Source: Tenacibaculum sp. MAR_2010_89
Lineage (GTDB): Bacteria; Bacteroidota; Bacteroidia; Flavobacteriales; Flavobacteriaceae
Length of the DNA stretch: 64,000 nt
NCBI RefSeq assembly: GCF_900105985.1
Contig: NZ_FNUB01000005.1
Location: 1,860,001-1,924,000, forward strand
Direction of reading: 5' to 3'
The translations under genes were made by a program, and so were the position numbers. The notes beneath the pieces were generated by a model. It saw only the letters and a list, made by a program, of their open reading frames with translations. It was not told where the DNA came from and made no database searches. How positions within the stretch are numbered: position 1 is the first letter of the stretch; each line of letters begins with the position of its first letter. Positions 31,692-42,440 of this stretch are shown piece after piece.

Positions 31692-32237
31692 TTAATTACT
31701 ATTTTTAATATATGCCTCAATTTTTTTTACGGCATGATGATATGATGCTTTAAGGCCTCCAATACTTAAGTTTAAGATTTCTGAAATTTGATTGTATTTC
31801 ATGTTGTCAAAATACTTCATATTAAAAACTAATTGTTGTTGTTGAGGGAGAGTAGCTATAGCTTTTTGAAGAATTATTTGAATTTCATCTCCATTAAACC
31901 AATAATCACCATTTAAGTTAGAAGTTAATTCTTGTTGATAATCATTTATATCAACACTTTTACTTTTTGCTTTTTTGTTTATAAAGGTAATAGCTTCATT
32001 AGTAGCTATTCTGTACATCCAAGAAAATAGTTTACTATCTCCTTTGAATGAATCAATGTTTTTAAATACTTTGATAAAAGTATTTTGTAAAACATCATCA
32101 GCATCAGCATGTATTAAAACAATCTTTCTGATATGCCAATACAACCGTTCTTTGTATTCGGATATTAGACTTTTAAACGCTATTTCTTTTGTAGAAGCGT
32201 CTTGCAGTTGATTAATAAATGTTATTTCGTCTGTCAA
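31692..32237 (-). CDS. ECF-type RNA polymerase sigma factor (TTG start)
   Basis: The 181-residue protein has region 2 (ADADDVLQNTFIKVFKNIDSF, then WMYRIATNEAI) and region 4 (LPQQQQLVFNMKYFDNMKYNQISEIL, then GGLKASYHHAVKKI) of extracytoplasmic-function sigma factors. The start has to be the TTG at 32237: the first in-frame ATG is inside region 2, and no in-frame ATG lies between the upstream stop and this TTG. The product is expected to control an envelope-stress regulon with the two genes behind it. It lies 61 bases after the unknown protein gene at 32299, so read-through is possible. Confidence 0.93.
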   Translation of the reverse strand: MTDEITFINQLQDASTKEIAFKSLISEYKERLYWHIRKIVLIHADADDVLQNTFIKVFKNIDSFKGDSKLFSWMYRIATNEAITFINKKAKSKSVDINDYQQELTSNLNGDYWFNGDEIQIILQKAIATLPQQQQLVFNMKYFDNMKYNQISEILNLSIGGLKASYHHAVKKIEAYIKNSN

Positions 32238-32298
32238 CCAATTTAGTTTAGCTGTTAGACCATAAATTTATTAAAAGGTTTAATTTAAATGCGAAATT

Positions 32299-33741
32299 TT
32301 ATTTTCTTTTTTTGAAGAAACCAAACAGGCGTTTTTCTTTAATGGTTTCAGAAACTCCTTTCGGAAGCATTTCTTGCCAACCTTCTTCGTCTTCTTTTAT
32401 CATTTTTAAAACTTTACGAGAAAAGATACTTAGAATTTCAGGGTTAAACCCTTTAATGTCTACTAGTTTACCATTTGATTTGAAGAACTTATAAAGTTCT
32501 TTTACACGTGGGTGAACTTTTAAGTTTTCACTTGTTATATATTCACCTGATTCTTCTTCTTTATAAGGATACATATAAACTTTTAAATCTCTATAAAAAA
32601 GTTTACCAAATGCTTCAAGAATTCCACCACTTAAACTTCGGTAGTACTTCTCGTCAAAAATTTGAATAAGATTGTTTACTCCCATAGCTAAAGCCATACG
32701 TTCTTTGGTAAATTCACTAAAATATTCAACCAACTTGAAATATTCTTGATAATCGGTAATCATTACGTTTTGACCAAGTGAACATAATAATTCAGCTCTG
32801 TCTAAAAAGTCACGTTCATTAATTTTACCTTCAGCTTTAAGGTTACTTAAGGTAATTTCAAAAATTATTTGAGTTTTCTCAGGATCTACTTTCTTTTCGG
32901 CTAAAAATAATTCTTTAGACTTTTGAAACATATCCATATTTACTTTAGTTACAGGTCTAAAGCTACCACGTAGAGCAAGTATGTTACGTTTGTATAATAC
33001 TTGAGCAGGCAATAAATTGTTACCATCAGAGTCAAACATTACGGCGTTAGTCATACCGTTTTTAACTAATTGTAAACTCATTAATCGATTATCAACATAC
33101 ATAAACCTTGGTCCAGAAAAGTTGATCATATCAATTTCTAAACGATCTTTATCTATATTGTCATAAAAAGATTTAAGTAGTTCTTTAGGGTTGTCATTTA
33201 AGTAAAAAGCTCCATAAACTAAGTTTACACCTAAAACACCTAGAGTTTCTTGTTGTAATCTTGCATCAGTTTCTTTAAAACGTAAATGCAAAACGATTTC
33301 GTTATAGTCTTCTAAAGGATCAAGTTGAAAACGGATACCAACCCAGCCATGTCCTTTAAATTTTTTAGAAAAGTTTATAGTAGCTACGGTATTTGCATAA
33401 CTAAAAAAAAGTTTATCTGGATGTTTTTGACGATCTAAACGTTCTTCAATTAAATCCATCTCATGCCTAAGCATTTTTTTTAATCTAGCTTCCGTAACAT
33501 ATCGATTATCTTTTTCAATACCATAAATAGCATCAGAGAAATCTTTATCATAAGCACTCATTGCTTTTGCAATTGTACCAGAAGCACCACCAGCTCTGAA
33601 AAAATTACGAACAGTTTCTTGTCCTGCTCCAATTTCGGCAAAAGTACCATAAATATGAGCATTTAAATTGATTTTTAAAGCTTTAGTTTTGGTAGTTTGA
33701 ACCGTGTTTATTTTTTGATCTCCCTTTAACGTAATTGCCAT
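32299..33741 (-). CDS. conserved protein of unknown function (about 480 residues)
   Basis: I choose the ATG at 33741 (MAITLKGDQK) over the in-frame ATG at 33768, because the latter lies inside the -7 box at 33766-33773. The protein has the conserved block AHIYGTFAEIGAGQETVRNFFRAGGASGT near the N-terminus and KAMSAYDKDFSDAIYG after it. I recall this family as widespread in Bacteroidota and sometimes labelled TonB-dependent receptor or nucleotidyltransferase; neither label is supported here, since there is no signal peptide, barrel or nucleotide motif that I can see. It ends in a basic tail (GFFKKRK). Predicted cytoplasmic; function unknown. Confidence 0.85.
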   Translation of the reverse strand: MAITLKGDQKINTVQTTKTKALKINLNAHIYGTFAEIGAGQETVRNFFRAGGASGTIAKAMSAYDKDFSDAIYGIEKDNRYVTEARLKKMLRHEMDLIEERLDRQKHPDKLFFSYANTVATINFSKKFKGHGWVGIRFQLDPLEDYNEIVLHLRFKETDARLQQETLGVLGVNLVYGAFYLNDNPKELLKSFYDNIDKDRLEIDMINFSGPRFMYVDNRLMSLQLVKNGMTNAVMFDSDGNNLLPAQVLYKRNILALRGSFRPVTKVNMDMFQKSKELFLAEKKVDPEKTQIIFEITLSNLKAEGKINERDFLDRAELLCSLGQNVMITDYQEYFKLVEYFSEFTKERMALAMGVNNLIQIFDEKYYRSLSGGILEAFGKLFYRDLKVYMYPYKEEESGEYITSENLKVHPRVKELYKFFKSNGKLVDIKGFNPEILSIFSRKVLKMIKEDEEGWQEMLPKGVSETIKEKRLFGFFKKRK

Positions 33742-33765
33742 TTTGTTATTTTTTGTTACGTGAAG

Positions 33766-33797
33766 CAAATGTACTGAAAATTGAAACTATCAGTCAA
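33766..33797 (-). promoter_or_regulatory. promoter of the unknown-protein gene at 32299-33741
   Basis: Minus-strand TTG (33797-33795), a 21-base spacer and TACATTTG (33773-33766). Initiation a few bases further on would give a leader of about 15-20 bases to the ATG at 33741 and would exclude the longer start at 33768. A TATTTTTG box for the divergent MBL gene lies at 33807-33814. Confidence 0.6.
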
Positions 33798-33822
33798 TTT
33801 TTATCGTATTTTTGTGTTAACC

Positions 33823-34605
33823 ATGAGTAAAAAAAAACAAATAAAAGTAACTTTTTTAGGAACAGGCACTTCAACAGGTGTTCCAATGATTACAAGTAAC
33901 CACCCTGTAGCGTTTTCAAAAGATTTTAGAGATAAAAGGTTGAGGTCATCAATAATGATTTCTTGGGATAATGTTAACTATGTTATTGATTGTGGACCAG
34001 ATTTCCGACAACAAATGATTCGTGAAAATGTTCAATCAATAAATGGAATATTATTTACTCATGAACATTCTGATCATATTGCTGGATTTGATGATATAAG
34101 ACCTTTTGGATTTCGAATGGGAAAAGTACCTATATATGTAACAGATAGAGTGCTTAAAGCATTGCAAAAAAGGTACGATTATGTTTTTGTTACTGAAAAT
34201 AAATATCCAAGTGCACCAACGGTTGAGGTAATTCCTGTTTCTCATAAAAAAGTATTTGAATTAAATGAGGTTACGGTTACACCTGTAGAAGTTTTACATG
34301 GAAGTTTACCTATTTTAGGGTATCGTTTTGATAATATAGCTTATATCACAGATATTAAAACTATTTCTATTGAAGAAAAAATAAAACTACAAAACTTAGA
34401 TGTTTTAATAGTAACTGGATTAAGAAAAGAACCACATGCAACACATTTCAATATAGAAGAGGCATTAGCTTTTATTAAAGAATTGAAACCTAAAAAAGCA
34501 TATTTAACTCATATAAGCGAGCTGTTAGGGTTTCATGAAGAAGTAGAGAAAGAATTACCTAATAATGTGTTCTTAGCATATGATGGATTAAATGTTAGTG
34601 AATAG
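33823..34605 (+). CDS. MBL-fold metallohydrolase (PhnP/RNase Z-like)
   Basis: The start is placed at the ATG at 33823 (MSKKKQIKVTFLGTGTSTG) rather than the TTG at 33781, which lies in the divergent promoter region. The 260-residue protein has the metallo-beta-lactamase zinc motif HEHSDH, the N-terminal GTGTSTGVP loop seen in PhnP and RNase Z-like enzymes, DCGPDFRQQM, and a late histidine in LTHISELLG. It probably hydrolyses a phosphodiester, possibly a cyclic phosphate, but the substrate is not readable. A TATTTTTG box ends only 9 bases before the ATG, so the message may be almost leaderless. Confidence 0.88.
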   Translation: MSKKKQIKVTFLGTGTSTGVPMITSNHPVAFSKDFRDKRLRSSIMISWDNVNYVIDCGPDFRQQMIRENVQSINGILFTHEHSDHIAGFDDIRPFGFRMGKVPIYVTDRVLKALQKRYDYVFVTENKYPSAPTVEVIPVSHKKVFELNEVTVTPVEVLHGSLPILGYRFDNIAYITDIKTISIEEKIKLQNLDVLIVTGLRKEPHATHFNIEEALAFIKELKPKKAYLTHISELLGFHEEVEKELPNNVFLAYDGLNVSE

Positions 34606-34705
34606 ATAGATTTTAATGATAAAGGAATAAAATTTAATTAGTACAAAAACAACATTTAGTTTGTAAACATTTATACCTTTAAGAACTGTAAAAAGATAGT
34701 TACCA

Positions 34706-35464
34706 ATGAAAATTATAATATCACCTGCTAAATCGTTAGACTTTGAAACAAAAGCAACAACAAGCTTATATTCAGAGCCTAGATTTTTAGATAAATCAGA
34801 AAAATTAAATAAAAAACTAAGAACATTATCAAAGAAAAAAATATCAGAATTAATGAAAATATCTGATGATTTGGCAATGTTAAATTATGAAAGAAACCAA
34901 GAATGGGAGCTTCCTTTTACATTAGAAAATGCTAAACAGGCTATTTATGCTTTTACAGGTGAAGTTTTTAGAGGGGTAGATGTTGTTACTTTACCTGAAA
35001 TAAAAGTGCCTATTTTACAAGATAAACTAAGAATTTTGTCTGGATTATATGGTTTACTAAAACCTCTTGATTTAATTCAGCCGTATAGGTTAGAAATGGG
35101 AACTAGATTAAAAGTAGGAAGAGCAGATAATTTATATAAATTTTGGGATGACCAATTAGCAAATTCACTAAATGAAGAATTAGATAATAATGAGTTATTA
35201 ATAAATTTGGCAAGTTCTGAATATTTTAAAGCAGTGCCTAAAAAAGTATTGAAAGTACCTATGATAACTCCAGTTTTTAAAGATTTTAAAAATGGTCAAT
35301 ATAAAACTATCATGACATATGCAAAAAAAGCTAGAGGACTAATGGTGCGCTATATAATAGAGAATGATGTTGAAACATTAGAAGAGTTGAAAGGGTTTAA
35401 TGTAGATGGATATGGTTTTTCTGAAGAAATATCTACAAAAACAGATTTAGTTTTTACAAGGTAG
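34706..35464 (+). CDS. yaaA: YaaA family peroxide-stress protein
   Basis: The 252-residue protein has the family signature throughout: IISPAKSLDF at the N-terminus, LSGLYGLLKPLDLIQPYRLEMG in the centre and YAKKARGLMVRYIIEN near the C-terminus. In E. coli YaaA limits intracellular free iron and protects DNA during peroxide stress, and the fold has a DNA-binding helix-hairpin-helix. Monocistronic, with a shared terminator at the end. The regulatory sequence is not evident. Confidence 0.94.
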   Translation: MKIIISPAKSLDFETKATTSLYSEPRFLDKSEKLNKKLRTLSKKKISELMKISDDLAMLNYERNQEWELPFTLENAKQAIYAFTGEVFRGVDVVTLPEIKVPILQDKLRILSGLYGLLKPLDLIQPYRLEMGTRLKVGRADNLYKFWDDQLANSLNEELDNNELLINLASSEYFKAVPKKVLKVPMITPVFKDFKNGQYKTIMTYAKKARGLMVRYIIENDVETLEELKGFNVDGYGFSEEISTKTDLVFTR

Positions 35465-35495
35465 AAAAAAGCACTCTTAGAAAGAGTGCTTTTTT
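35465..35495. terminator. bidirectional terminator between yaaA and serine dehydratase
   Basis: GCACTCTT (35471-35478) and AAGAGTGC (35482-35489) form the stem, with six A on the left and six T on the right. It is placed between the convergent stops at 35464 and 35500. Confidence 0.9.
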
Positions 35496-35499
35496 ATTT

Positions 35500-36927
35500 T
35501 TAACAATCAGCTAAACCAACAGTAATTGCTAAACCTCCTTCAGAGGTTTCTTTGTAATTTCTATTCATGTCTTTAGCGGTTTCCCACATGGTGTCTATAA
35601 CTTTATCTAAAGGAACTAAAGAGTCTTCAGGATTAGTTTCTAAAGCTAACTCAGCGGCATTTATTGCTTTTATAGCTCCCATAGCATTACGTTCAATACA
35701 AGGAATTTGAACTAAACCACCAATAGGATCACAAGTTAAACCAAGGTGATGTTCCATAGCTATTTCTGCGGCTACTAAACATTGAGATGGAGTACCTCCT
35801 AAAAGCTCAGTAAGGGCTCCAGCAGCCATTGCAGATGAAACTCCAATTTCAGCCTGACAGCCTCCCATTGCTGCAGATATAGTAGCGTTTTTCTTAAATA
35901 CACTTCCAATTTCACCAGCAACTAGTAAGAATTTTTTGATGTGTTCAAAGTCGGCATTATGATTTTCTATAACTAAGTAATACATTAAAACTGAAGGTAT
36001 AACTCCAGCGCTTCCATTTGTTGGAGCAGTAACAACTCTTCCTAGAGAGGCATTTACTTCATTAACAGCCAATGCACAACAACTAACCCATTTTAAAATT
36101 TCTCTAAACTTAACTTCTGTACTTCTTATAGCAGTAATCCATTCATCTTTATTTGTATAAGCAGCCTCCTTAATTAACTTTTTATGAGTTTCAAACGCTC
36201 TTCTTTTTACATTTAAACCTCCAGGTAATGTACCTTTAGTGTGGCAACCAATATACATACACTCAAGCATTGTGTTCCAAATACGTAATAATTCAGAGTC
36301 AATTTCTTCTTCAGTTTTTAAAACTAATTCGTTTTGTAAAACAATTTCAGAGATTTTTTTGTTTTTTGAATTACAATAATCTTCTAGCTCAGAGGCTCTG
36401 TTTATAGGGAAAGGGAAGTTTTGTTTGTTAATCTCAGTAGTGGTTGAAGTTTTAACTTCTTCTTGAATAACAAAGCCACCACCTATAGAATAATAAGTCT
36501 CACTAGATATTTCATTTTTTTCTTTAGAAAAAGCTCTGAAAGTTAAACCATTAGAGTGAAAAGGTAAAAAGTCTTTGTTGAAAATGACTTGGTTAATTGA
36601 GAAATTTAAAACTTTTTCAGCGTTGAAATTAAGGGTGTTAGTTTTCTTTATTTCAGAGATAATATGTTCTATATTATCAATAGGGATATATTCAGGATCA
36701 GTTCCACTTAAACCTAATAGAACAGCTAAATCAGTAGCATGTCCTTTTCCTGTTAAAGATAAAGATCCGTAAAGATCAACTTTTATAGAGGAAACGGTTT
36801 CTATAAGTTCGTCTTTTTTTAGTTTTTGAATCCATTGTTGAGCAGCTCTCCATGGACCTAAGGTGTGCGAGCTTGAAGGCCCTACACCAATTTTTAACAT
36901 ATCAAAAACGCTAATAAATTGTGACAT
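35500..36927 (-). CDS. sdaA: L-serine ammonia-lyase (iron-sulfur serine dehydratase, single chain)
   Basis: Deaminates L-serine to pyruvate. The start is set at 36927 (MSQFISVFDMLKIGVGPSSSH); the in-frame ATG at 36972 lies within the upstream gene's terminator. The 475-residue chain joins the beta domain (KIGVGPSSSHTLGP) and the alpha domain (APTNGSAGVIPSVLMYY, GEIGSVFKKNATISAAMGGCQAEIGVSSAMAAGAL) as in E. coli SdaA. Likely [4Fe-4S] ligands are in VSCCALAVNE and CDPIGGLVQIPC. The iron-sulfur cluster makes it oxygen-sensitive in known relatives. Single gene. Confidence 0.95.
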   Translation of the reverse strand: MSQFISVFDMLKIGVGPSSSHTLGPWRAAQQWIQKLKKDELIETVSSIKVDLYGSLSLTGKGHATDLAVLLGLSGTDPEYIPIDNIEHIISEIKKTNTLNFNAEKVLNFSINQVIFNKDFLPFHSNGLTFRAFSKEKNEISSETYYSIGGGFVIQEEVKTSTTTEINKQNFPFPINRASELEDYCNSKNKKISEIVLQNELVLKTEEEIDSELLRIWNTMLECMYIGCHTKGTLPGGLNVKRRAFETHKKLIKEAAYTNKDEWITAIRSTEVKFREILKWVSCCALAVNEVNASLGRVVTAPTNGSAGVIPSVLMYYLVIENHNADFEHIKKFLLVAGEIGSVFKKNATISAAMGGCQAEIGVSSAMAAGALTELLGGTPSQCLVAAEIAMEHHLGLTCDPIGGLVQIPCIERNAMGAIKAINAAELALETNPEDSLVPLDKVIDTMWETAKDMNRNYKETSEGGLAITVGLADC

Positions 36928-36963
36928 AGTAATTAGTTGTTTGTAACGGGCTAAAATAAAAAA

Positions 36964-36989
36964 ATCCTGCATTAATACTAACGCAGGAT
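36964..36989 (-). terminator. terminator of the DUF2853 gene
   Basis: ATCCTGC (36964-36970) pairs with GCAGGAT (36983-36989) around a 12-base loop, with a T run following on the minus strand, 25 bases past the stop at 37014. Confidence 0.85.
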
Positions 36990-37013
36990 CTATTTTTTAA
37001 AAAAGAAAAAATA

Positions 37014-37355
37014 TTACATTCCGTAAACAGATTCTTTGTCAAATTTCTTTGTTAGCATGTAGTATACTACAGCACGGTATTTATTTCTTTCAGATTTTCC
37101 AATTCGTTCCATAACTTCATTGATTGCTTCGTCTAATTTTGGACCATCAGCTAAACCTAATTTTTTTATCAAAAAGTTCTTTTTTACTGTTTCTAATTCT
37201 TTTGCATCAGAACCAGATACAGTTTCTGCATCTTTTTTATAAATAGAAGGACCTAATCCTTTTGTAACTGCTTTTAATAAATCAGTATTTGAACGAATGT
37301 CTCTGTCGTCCATAAATTTTTTATACAATTCTACTTTTTCGTCAAATTTACTCAT
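37014..37355 (-). CDS. DUF2853 family protein
   Basis: A 113-residue acidic helical protein with the DUF2853 pattern: MSKFDEKVELYKK, LLKAVTKGLGPSIY, then ETVKKNFLIKKLGL and a C-terminal KYRAVVYYMLTKKF. No role is known for the family. No export signal. It is a single-gene unit with a good promoter (37408-37438) and its own terminator (36964-36989). Confidence 0.92.
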   Translation of the reverse strand: MSKFDEKVELYKKFMDDRDIRSNTDLLKAVTKGLGPSIYKKDAETVSGSDAKELETVKKNFLIKKLGLADGPKLDEAINEVMERIGKSERNKYRAVVYYMLTKKFDKESVYGM

Positions 37356-37407
37356 GATTTTTTGTTTGAAAATTAAATTTTTATTCTGTTTGAATTTTTA
37401 ATCCATT

Positions 37408-37438
37408 CAAATATAGAAAAATAATTTATTGTTTCAAA
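37408..37438 (-). promoter_or_regulatory. promoter of the DUF2853 gene
   Basis: On the minus strand, TTTG (37438-37435), exactly 19 bases, then TATATTTG (37415-37408), a perfect Bacteroidota consensus. The leader to the ATG at 37355 is about 45-50 bases. Confidence 0.75.
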
Positions 37439-37561
37439 TTAGTTTAGGGTATTATGTTTAGCAGTTATAATTGTTAATTATTTTGTTAACAATAAAAGTA
37501 AACAAACGTTTTTAGGCATTGTTGTTGTTGTAAATTTATATATAATTCAAATCAAAAGCCT

Positions 37562-38932
37562 ATGCCTGTATCAAAATTTGAATCCATGTTAAAAACAAAT
37601 AGCGTTTATTTTTTCGATGCTACAGAGTTTGAGTATATTATAGAACATTATTTAAACATTGGTAAACACTCATTGGCAAAAAAAGCAGTGAAGTTAGGTT
37701 TAGAACAGCACCCTAGTTCAATCCAATTAAAACTAATGCAAGTAGAATTGTTGATTTTTGATGGAGAACTACCGTCGGCAATTCAACTATTAGGAGAGAT
37801 TGAAGCTGTTGAGCCTCACAATGATGAAGTATTTATACAAAAAGCCACGATTTTATCTAAAAAAAATAAACACAAAGAAGCAATAGAGGTTTTAAAAGAG
37901 TCTTTAGAATATGTTGAAGGCCCTGAAGATATTTGGTCTATGATGGGGATGGAGTATCTATATTTAGATGATTATGAAAATGCTCGTTTAAATTTTGCTA
38001 AGTGTATTGATGTTGACTATGAAGATTATTCATCACTTTATAATATTGTTTATTGTTTTGAAATGGAACAAAATAGTGAAGAAGCAATAAAGTTTTTAAA
38101 TAGTTATATAGATAAAAACCCATACAGTGAAGTTGCTTGGCATCAATTAGGAAGGCAATATTTTGAAATTAAGATGTATAATAAAGCTTTAGAGTCTTTT
38201 GATTATGCTGTTATTATTGATGAAGCTTTTATAGGTGGGTATTTAGAAAAAGCTAAAACGCTTGAAAAGCTTGAGAAATATGAAGATGCAATCGATAATT
38301 ATTTAATAACATTAGAGTTAGATGATCCAACTGCATACGCATATATAAGAATTGGTGAATGTTATGAGAAATTAGGGAACGTTTCTACAGCAATTCATTT
38401 TTATAAAAAGGCTGTTCATGAAGATCCTTTATTAGATAGAGGATGGATGATGTTAACTAATGCATGTTATACTAATAAAAATTATCCTAAATCTTTATAT
38501 TATGTAAATAAAGCAATTCAAATAGATGAAGAAAATGCACTTTATTGGAGGAAATATGGAGATATAAATTTGAAACTAAATTTTTATGAAGAAGCAGTAA
38601 AAGCTTTTTACAAATGTATAGATTTAGGTGATAAAGAAATTGAAATATATGTAGCTCTAGCAGATATTTTATTGTTTTTAGGTGATTTTAATGATGCATT
38701 GGTTGTGTTGATTAAAGCTAAAAAAATATATAAAGAATTTGCTGAAATAGAATATCGTTTATGTGGTTTGTTTATGATTCTAGATAAAGAAGAGTACAGT
38801 TTAACACATTTAAAAAACGCGTTAGCTATAGATTATGAATATAATTTTATAATCAAAGAATTGTACCCGACAGTTTTTCAAAACATAAAGGTAAAAGAAA
38901 TAATAAATAATTTTAAAAGAGTAGTTAAGTAG
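37562..38932 (+). CDS. tetratricopeptide repeat protein
   Basis: The 456-residue protein is made almost wholly of TPR units (roughly ten or more, e.g. IWSMMGMEYLYLDDYENARLNF, AWHQLGRQYFEIKMYNKALESF, AYIRIGECYEKLGNVSTAIHFY). It has no signal peptide, so it is a cytoplasmic scaffold or adaptor. It begins with a non-repeat segment (MPVSKFESMLKTNSVYFFDA). The gene stands alone, with a terminator at 38965. The partner is not evident. Confidence 0.9.
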   Translation: MPVSKFESMLKTNSVYFFDATEFEYIIEHYLNIGKHSLAKKAVKLGLEQHPSSIQLKLMQVELLIFDGELPSAIQLLGEIEAVEPHNDEVFIQKATILSKKNKHKEAIEVLKESLEYVEGPEDIWSMMGMEYLYLDDYENARLNFAKCIDVDYEDYSSLYNIVYCFEMEQNSEEAIKFLNSYIDKNPYSEVAWHQLGRQYFEIKMYNKALESFDYAVIIDEAFIGGYLEKAKTLEKLEKYEDAIDNYLITLELDDPTAYAYIRIGECYEKLGNVSTAIHFYKKAVHEDPLLDRGWMMLTNACYTNKNYPKSLYYVNKAIQIDEENALYWRKYGDINLKLNFYEEAVKAFYKCIDLGDKEIEIYVALADILLFLGDFNDALVVLIKAKKIYKEFAEIEYRLCGLFMILDKEEYSLTHLKNALAIDYEYNFIIKELYPTVFQNIKVKEIINNFKRVVK

Positions 38933-38964
38933 TTTCATTCTTTTAAATAGTAAAGTTTGATATT

Positions 38965-38996
38965 CCCTTTTTCGTAAATAGATAAAGGGTTTTTTT
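38965..38996 (+). terminator. terminator of the TPR protein gene
   Basis: CCCTTT (38965-38970) pairs with AAAGGG (38984-38989), followed by seven T. It is 33 bases past the stop at 38932. Confidence 0.8.
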
Positions 38997-39203
38997 GTGC
39001 CTTTTTTTATTTCAATTAGAATATGAAGATAAAATACTTTATTTAATAGTTTAAAAAATAAACTAAAGCTAAAAAGGGACTATTAAAAATGATCAGTAAC
39101 TATTATAATTTATTTTAACAGATTAATAAGAAGAAAAATTAATTTTTCTTTTTTAAATTTATACTTAAATATTTAATATAAAATAGTGTGTTTTTAACAA
39201 CTA

Positions 39204-39230
39204 AAACCGAAAACGGTTTCGTTTTTTTTT
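39204..39230 (+). terminator. orphan terminator-like hairpin upstream of pfkA
   Basis: AAACCG (39204-39209), a four-A loop and CGGTTT (39214-39219), then nine T. It lies 208 bases after the previous terminator with no gene between, and directly abuts the pfkA promoter. It may end a small RNA or insulate pfkA. Confidence 0.6.
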
Positions 39231-39231
39231 G

Positions 39232-39261
39232 TTGAACCGCTCTAAAAAACAACTAGATTTG
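39232..39261 (+). promoter_or_regulatory. promoter of pfkA
   Basis: TTG (39232-39234), exactly 19 bases, then TAGATTTG (39254-39261), a perfect Bacteroidota housekeeping consensus. The leader to the ATG at 39275 is short, about 8 bases. Confidence 0.75.
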
Positions 39262-39274
39262 ATACTATAATTTT

Positions 39275-40261
39275 ATGGCAAAAAGAATAAAAAAAATAGC
39301 AGTAATGACTTCTGGAGGAGATTCTCCAGGAATGAACGCAGCAATAAGGTCAGTAGTTAGGGCTTGTGCTTATTACAGAACGGAATGTGTAGGAGTTTAT
39401 AGAGGTTATCAAGGAATGATTGAAGGAGACTTTACATTAATGACAGCTAGAAGCGTGAATAATATAATTCATAAAGGAGGAACTATTTTGAAATCAGCTC
39501 GGTCAAAAGAATTTATGACTGTTGACGGTAGGAAAAAGGCTCATGAAAACTTATTAGAGCATAATATTGATGCATTAGTGGTGATAGGTGGAGATGGTTC
39601 CTTTACAGGAGGAGTTGTTTTTAATAAGGAGTATAATTTCCCTGTAATTGGTATACCAGGAACAATTGATAACGATATTCATGGAACATCACACACGTTG
39701 GGATATGATACAGCTTTAAATACAGCAATGGATGCTATTGATAAAATAAGAGATACAGCATCATCTCATGATCGATTATTTTTTGTAGAGGTAATGGGAA
39801 GAGATGCTGGGTTTATTGCTTTAAATGCTGGAGTTGGAGCTGGAGCAGAAGAAATATTAATTCCAGAAGAAGATTTAGGACTAGATAGAATGCTTGAGTC
39901 TCTTAAGAAGAGTAAAAGATCTGGAAAGTCATCAAGCATTGTGGTTGTAGCTGAAGGAGATAAATCTGGTAAAAACGTATATGAATTAGCTAATTATGTT
40001 GAAGAGAACTTACCAGAATATGAAGTAAGAGTTTCTGTGCTTGGTCATATGCAACGAGGAGGGTCTCCAACTTGTTTTGATAGAGTTTTAGCAAGTAGGT
40101 TAGGAGTAAAGGCAGTGGAGCTCTTAATAGATGGTAATTCAAACTTAATGGTTGGTTTAAAAAACAATGAAGTAATAGCAACTGATTTAGAAAAAGCAAT
40201 AAAAGGGATACAAAATATAGATATGGAACTCCTGCGAGTTTCTGATATTATGACGACTTAA
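39275..40261 (+). CDS. pfkA: ATP-dependent 6-phosphofructokinase
   Basis: Phosphorylates fructose-6-phosphate in glycolysis. At 328 residues it is close to the bacterial PfkA norm. Motifs: TSGGDSPGMNAAIRSVVR (ATP binding), IGGDGSFTGG, PGTIDNDIHGTSHTLGYDTA (catalytic Asp), EVMGRDAGFIAL and GHMQRGGSP. The GGDGS and TIDND signatures fit the ATP-dependent rather than the PPi-dependent form. gapA follows 10 bases later, so the two are co-transcribed from the promoter at 39232-39261. Confidence 0.97.
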   Translation: MAKRIKKIAVMTSGGDSPGMNAAIRSVVRACAYYRTECVGVYRGYQGMIEGDFTLMTARSVNNIIHKGGTILKSARSKEFMTVDGRKKAHENLLEHNIDALVVIGGDGSFTGGVVFNKEYNFPVIGIPGTIDNDIHGTSHTLGYDTALNTAMDAIDKIRDTASSHDRLFFVEVMGRDAGFIALNAGVGAGAEEILIPEEDLGLDRMLESLKKSKRSGKSSSIVVVAEGDKSGKNVYELANYVEENLPEYEVRVSVLGHMQRGGSPTCFDRVLASRLGVKAVELLIDGNSNLMVGLKNNEVIATDLEKAIKGIQNIDMELLRVSDIMTT

Positions 40262-41269
<1,008 letters not shown>

Positions 41270-41293
41270 AGTATTATTAAATCTTTTATTAAA

Positions 41294-41327
41294 AACTGAT
41301 AGGAATTTAACTCCTATCAGTTTTTTT
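41294..41327 (+). terminator. terminator of the pfkA-gapA operon
   Basis: AACTGATAGGA (41294-41304) pairs perfectly with TCCTATCAGTT (41312-41322) and is followed by T residues. It separates the two gapA copies into different transcripts. Confidence 0.92.
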
Positions 41328-41416
41328 ATTTTTATAAGCTTTATATTTGTAATAGTTAAAAGCAAAAGAATTTTAAAAAAACTTTTCACTTTGTTTTTAA
41401 GTGAATAGATAAATAA

Positions 41417-42415
<999 letters not shown>

Positions 42416-42440
42416 GTTTTAAAGAAAGTATTAAAATAAA

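Larger units (their letters stand above)
38933..39274. other. 342-base intergenic region between the TPR gene and pfkA
   Basis: Contains, in order, the terminator of the TPR gene (38965-38996), a 20-base perfect AT palindrome (39131-39150) followed by T residues, a second terminator-like hairpin (39204-39230) and the pfkA promoter (39232-39261). No coding frame. A small RNA ending at the second hairpin is possible. Confidence 0.6.

Noticed and set aside
33781..33822. TTG start for the MBL hydrolase
   Set aside because: The TTG lies within the divergent promoter region; the ATG at 33823 begins at the conserved N-terminal strand.
36928..36972. Longer start for serine dehydratase
   Set aside because: The extra ATG lies in the terminator of the upstream DUF2853 gene, and the family starts at the MSQF position.
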